Part shown: positions 6,050 to 6,981 of the stretch, one piece after another
Layout: the number at the start of each line of letters is the position of its first letter
Numbering within the stretch: position 1 is the first letter of the stretch
Assembly: GCA_031404455.1 (NCBI GenBank)
Contig: JANNHP010000288.1
Location: 1-6,981 of the forward strand
Reading direction: 5' to 3'
DNA: 6,981 bases
From: JANNHP01 sp031404455
Lineage (GTDB): Bacteria; Planctomycetota; JAJSAM01; JAJVHW01
Position numbers and translations under genes: made by a program
Notes under the pieces: generated by a model
Told to the model about the DNA's origin: nothing
Database searches by the model: none
What the model saw: only the letters and a program-made list of their open reading frames with translations

Positions 6050-6981
6050 ATGACGCCCCGCGCGCTCCTGACGATCGCCTCGCTCGCGCTCCTCCTCGCC
6101 GCCACTGCGTCGGCACCGGCGGGCGACGCGGACCCGAAGCAGATGAAGGAGTGGCTCGCCCTCTGCGACGAGTGGATGGCCGCGAAGGACGATGCCGCCA
6201 AGCTCGCCGTCGAGGCGAAGGCCGCGGCGCTGCCTCCGATCCCCGCCGAGGCGGTGAAGCCGGTCGCGGATCGTCTCTTCGATCTCGCCGGCAAGTCGGG
6301 GCCGAAGATCGACCCGAAGGGCGGGTACTTCTACGACAAGAAGTCGAAGAAGGGCCTCTACATGGTCGCGACGTCCCCGAAGAAGCGCAGCGGTCTCCTC
6401 ATCTCCATGCACGGCGGCGGCGAGGGTCAGGGCGACGCGGGCGGCGCGCACGGGACGTGGGCGACGGCAACCGGCAACGGCATGACGGTGATCTCGCCCG
6501 AGGTGATGACGAAGGTCGGCTCCGCGTGGAACGAGGAGCCCGAGGAGCGGATGGTCCTCGAGATGATCGAGGCCGCGAAGCGCACGTGGGACATCGACAC
6601 GAACAAGATCTACCTCGCCGGCCACTCGATGGGCGGCGACGGCTCGTGGATGATCGGCGGCCGCAACGCCGACCTCTTCGCCGGGTGCGCGCCGCTCGCG
6701 GGCAGCGTGATGCCGTACATGAAGCAGGGTGCGAAGAACAAGCGCGCGACGCCGGTCTCCTCGTACGAGGGCCTGATGGAAGGTGTCCTCCCGAACCTGA
6801 TGCACGCGCACTACTACATCTGTCATTCGGCCGACGACGAGAACGAGGCGATCCACCCCGATGACATTGCCACCGGGCACCTGAAGCGGCTCCAAACTCT
6901 CTTCCCCGGCCGGTACGACTTCCACTACGAGCGCGTCAACGGGATCGGACACGCGCTTCCGACGGGCGGCGTGAAACCGAT
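6050..6981 (+). CDS. Secreted alpha/beta-hydrolase, PHB-depolymerase/LpqC-like esterase, C-terminus beyond window
   Basis: The frame is open from ATG 6050 to the right edge (310 codons plus two bases). Residues 1-22 look like a signal peptide (MTPR, a Leu/Ala core, A-S-A), so export is expected. A Lys/Glu-rich, probably helical region of about 75 residues precedes the hydrolase fold. The fold shows an oxyanion-loop HGGG at 121-124, the nucleophile elbow GHSMGG with Ser193, a likely acid Asp262 (or Asp263) in HSADDEN, and His301 in NGIGHALP, in the correct order for a Ser-Asp-His triad. The spacing fits esterases of the PHB-depolymerase / LpqC / dienelactone-hydrolase type. The fold supports ester hydrolysis outside the cytoplasm, but the substrate (polyester, feruloyl or acetyl sugar ester, peptide) cannot be told. 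All catalytic residues lie inside the window, so probably only a short tail is missing. It follows the repeat-protein gene by 52 bases, with its own promoter-like element. Confidence 0.92.
   Translation, partial: MTPRALLTIASLALLLAATASAPAGDADPKQMKEWLALCDEWMAAKDDAAKLAVEAKAAALPPIPAEAVKPVADRLFDLAGKSGPKIDPKGGYFYDKKSKKGLYMVATSPKKRSGLLISMHGGGEGQGDAGGAHGTWATATGNGMTVISPEVMTKVGSAWNEEPEERMVLEMIEAAKRTWDIDTNKIYLAGHSMGGDGSWMIGGRNADLFAGCAPLAGSVMPYMKQGAKNKRATPVSSYEGLMEGVLPNLMHAHYYICHSADDENEAIHPDDIATGHLKRLQTLFPGRYDFHYERVNGIGHALPTGGVKP

Noticed and set aside
2917..6294. Minus-strand open frame of 1125 codons opposite the repeat protein
   Set aside because: Its translation is rich in Arg, His, Ala and Asp with no domain. 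It mirrors a GC-biased gene on the plus strand whose domain repeats, signal anchor and Shine-Dalgarno are clear, and it runs into the esterase gene.
1..6981. New defence, mobile or secondary-metabolite system
   Set aside because: There is no nuclease, transposase, integrase, toxin-antitoxin, synthase or direct-repeat array in the window. The four genes are a repair gene and three exported proteins without evident joint function.

Overview
The window is a strongly GC-rich piece of bacterial chromosome, with codon third positions almost all G or C. It carries four protein genes and no RNA genes, insertion sequences or CRISPR. The gene set suggests Planctomycetota or a similar lineage. It has a secreted aspartate-turn solenoid protein of the kind common there, a giant membrane-anchored protein made of carboxypeptidase-regulatory-like (Ig-like) repeats, and a secreted alpha/beta-hydrolase. 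This placement is inferred from gene style and is not proven; Myxococcota or another high-GC phylum is possible.

Layout: (1) bases 1-894, minus strand: a secreted beta-solenoid protein with a GTG start, whose C-terminus runs off the left edge. (2) 895-1031: a divergent intergenic region with a TAGNNT promoter-like element facing each way. (3) 1032-2102, plus strand: a complete Ada-type DNA alkylation repair protein that combines Zn/phosphotriester methyl acceptor, AraC-type HTH and O6-methylguanine methyltransferase. (4) 2125-5997, plus strand, 22 bases behind ada and with a clear Shine-Dalgarno: a 1290-residue membrane-anchored protein of 13 tandem Ig-like repeats. (5) 5998-6049: a short gap with a GC palindrome and another TAGNNT element. 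(6) 6050-6981, plus strand: a secreted serine esterase/hydrolase of the PHB-depolymerase/LpqC-like kind, cut by the right edge after residue 310, with its Ser-Asp-His triad visible.

ada is a cytoplasmic repair and regulatory gene. The other three encode exported proteins, so beyond the short ada/repeat-protein spacing there is no evident shared pathway. The most useful cross-gene pattern is that the three genes lacking a Shine-Dalgarno all have TAGNNT 6-10 bases before the start codon, while the only gene with a Shine-Dalgarno is the downstream member of the apparent two-gene operon. That fits leaderless or near-leaderless transcription of first genes. I see no convincing undescribed multi-gene system. 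The most distinctive items are the repeat array with its metal-binding-like and tryptophan-rich loops, the 22-residue aspartate-turn solenoid, and the start-site architecture.
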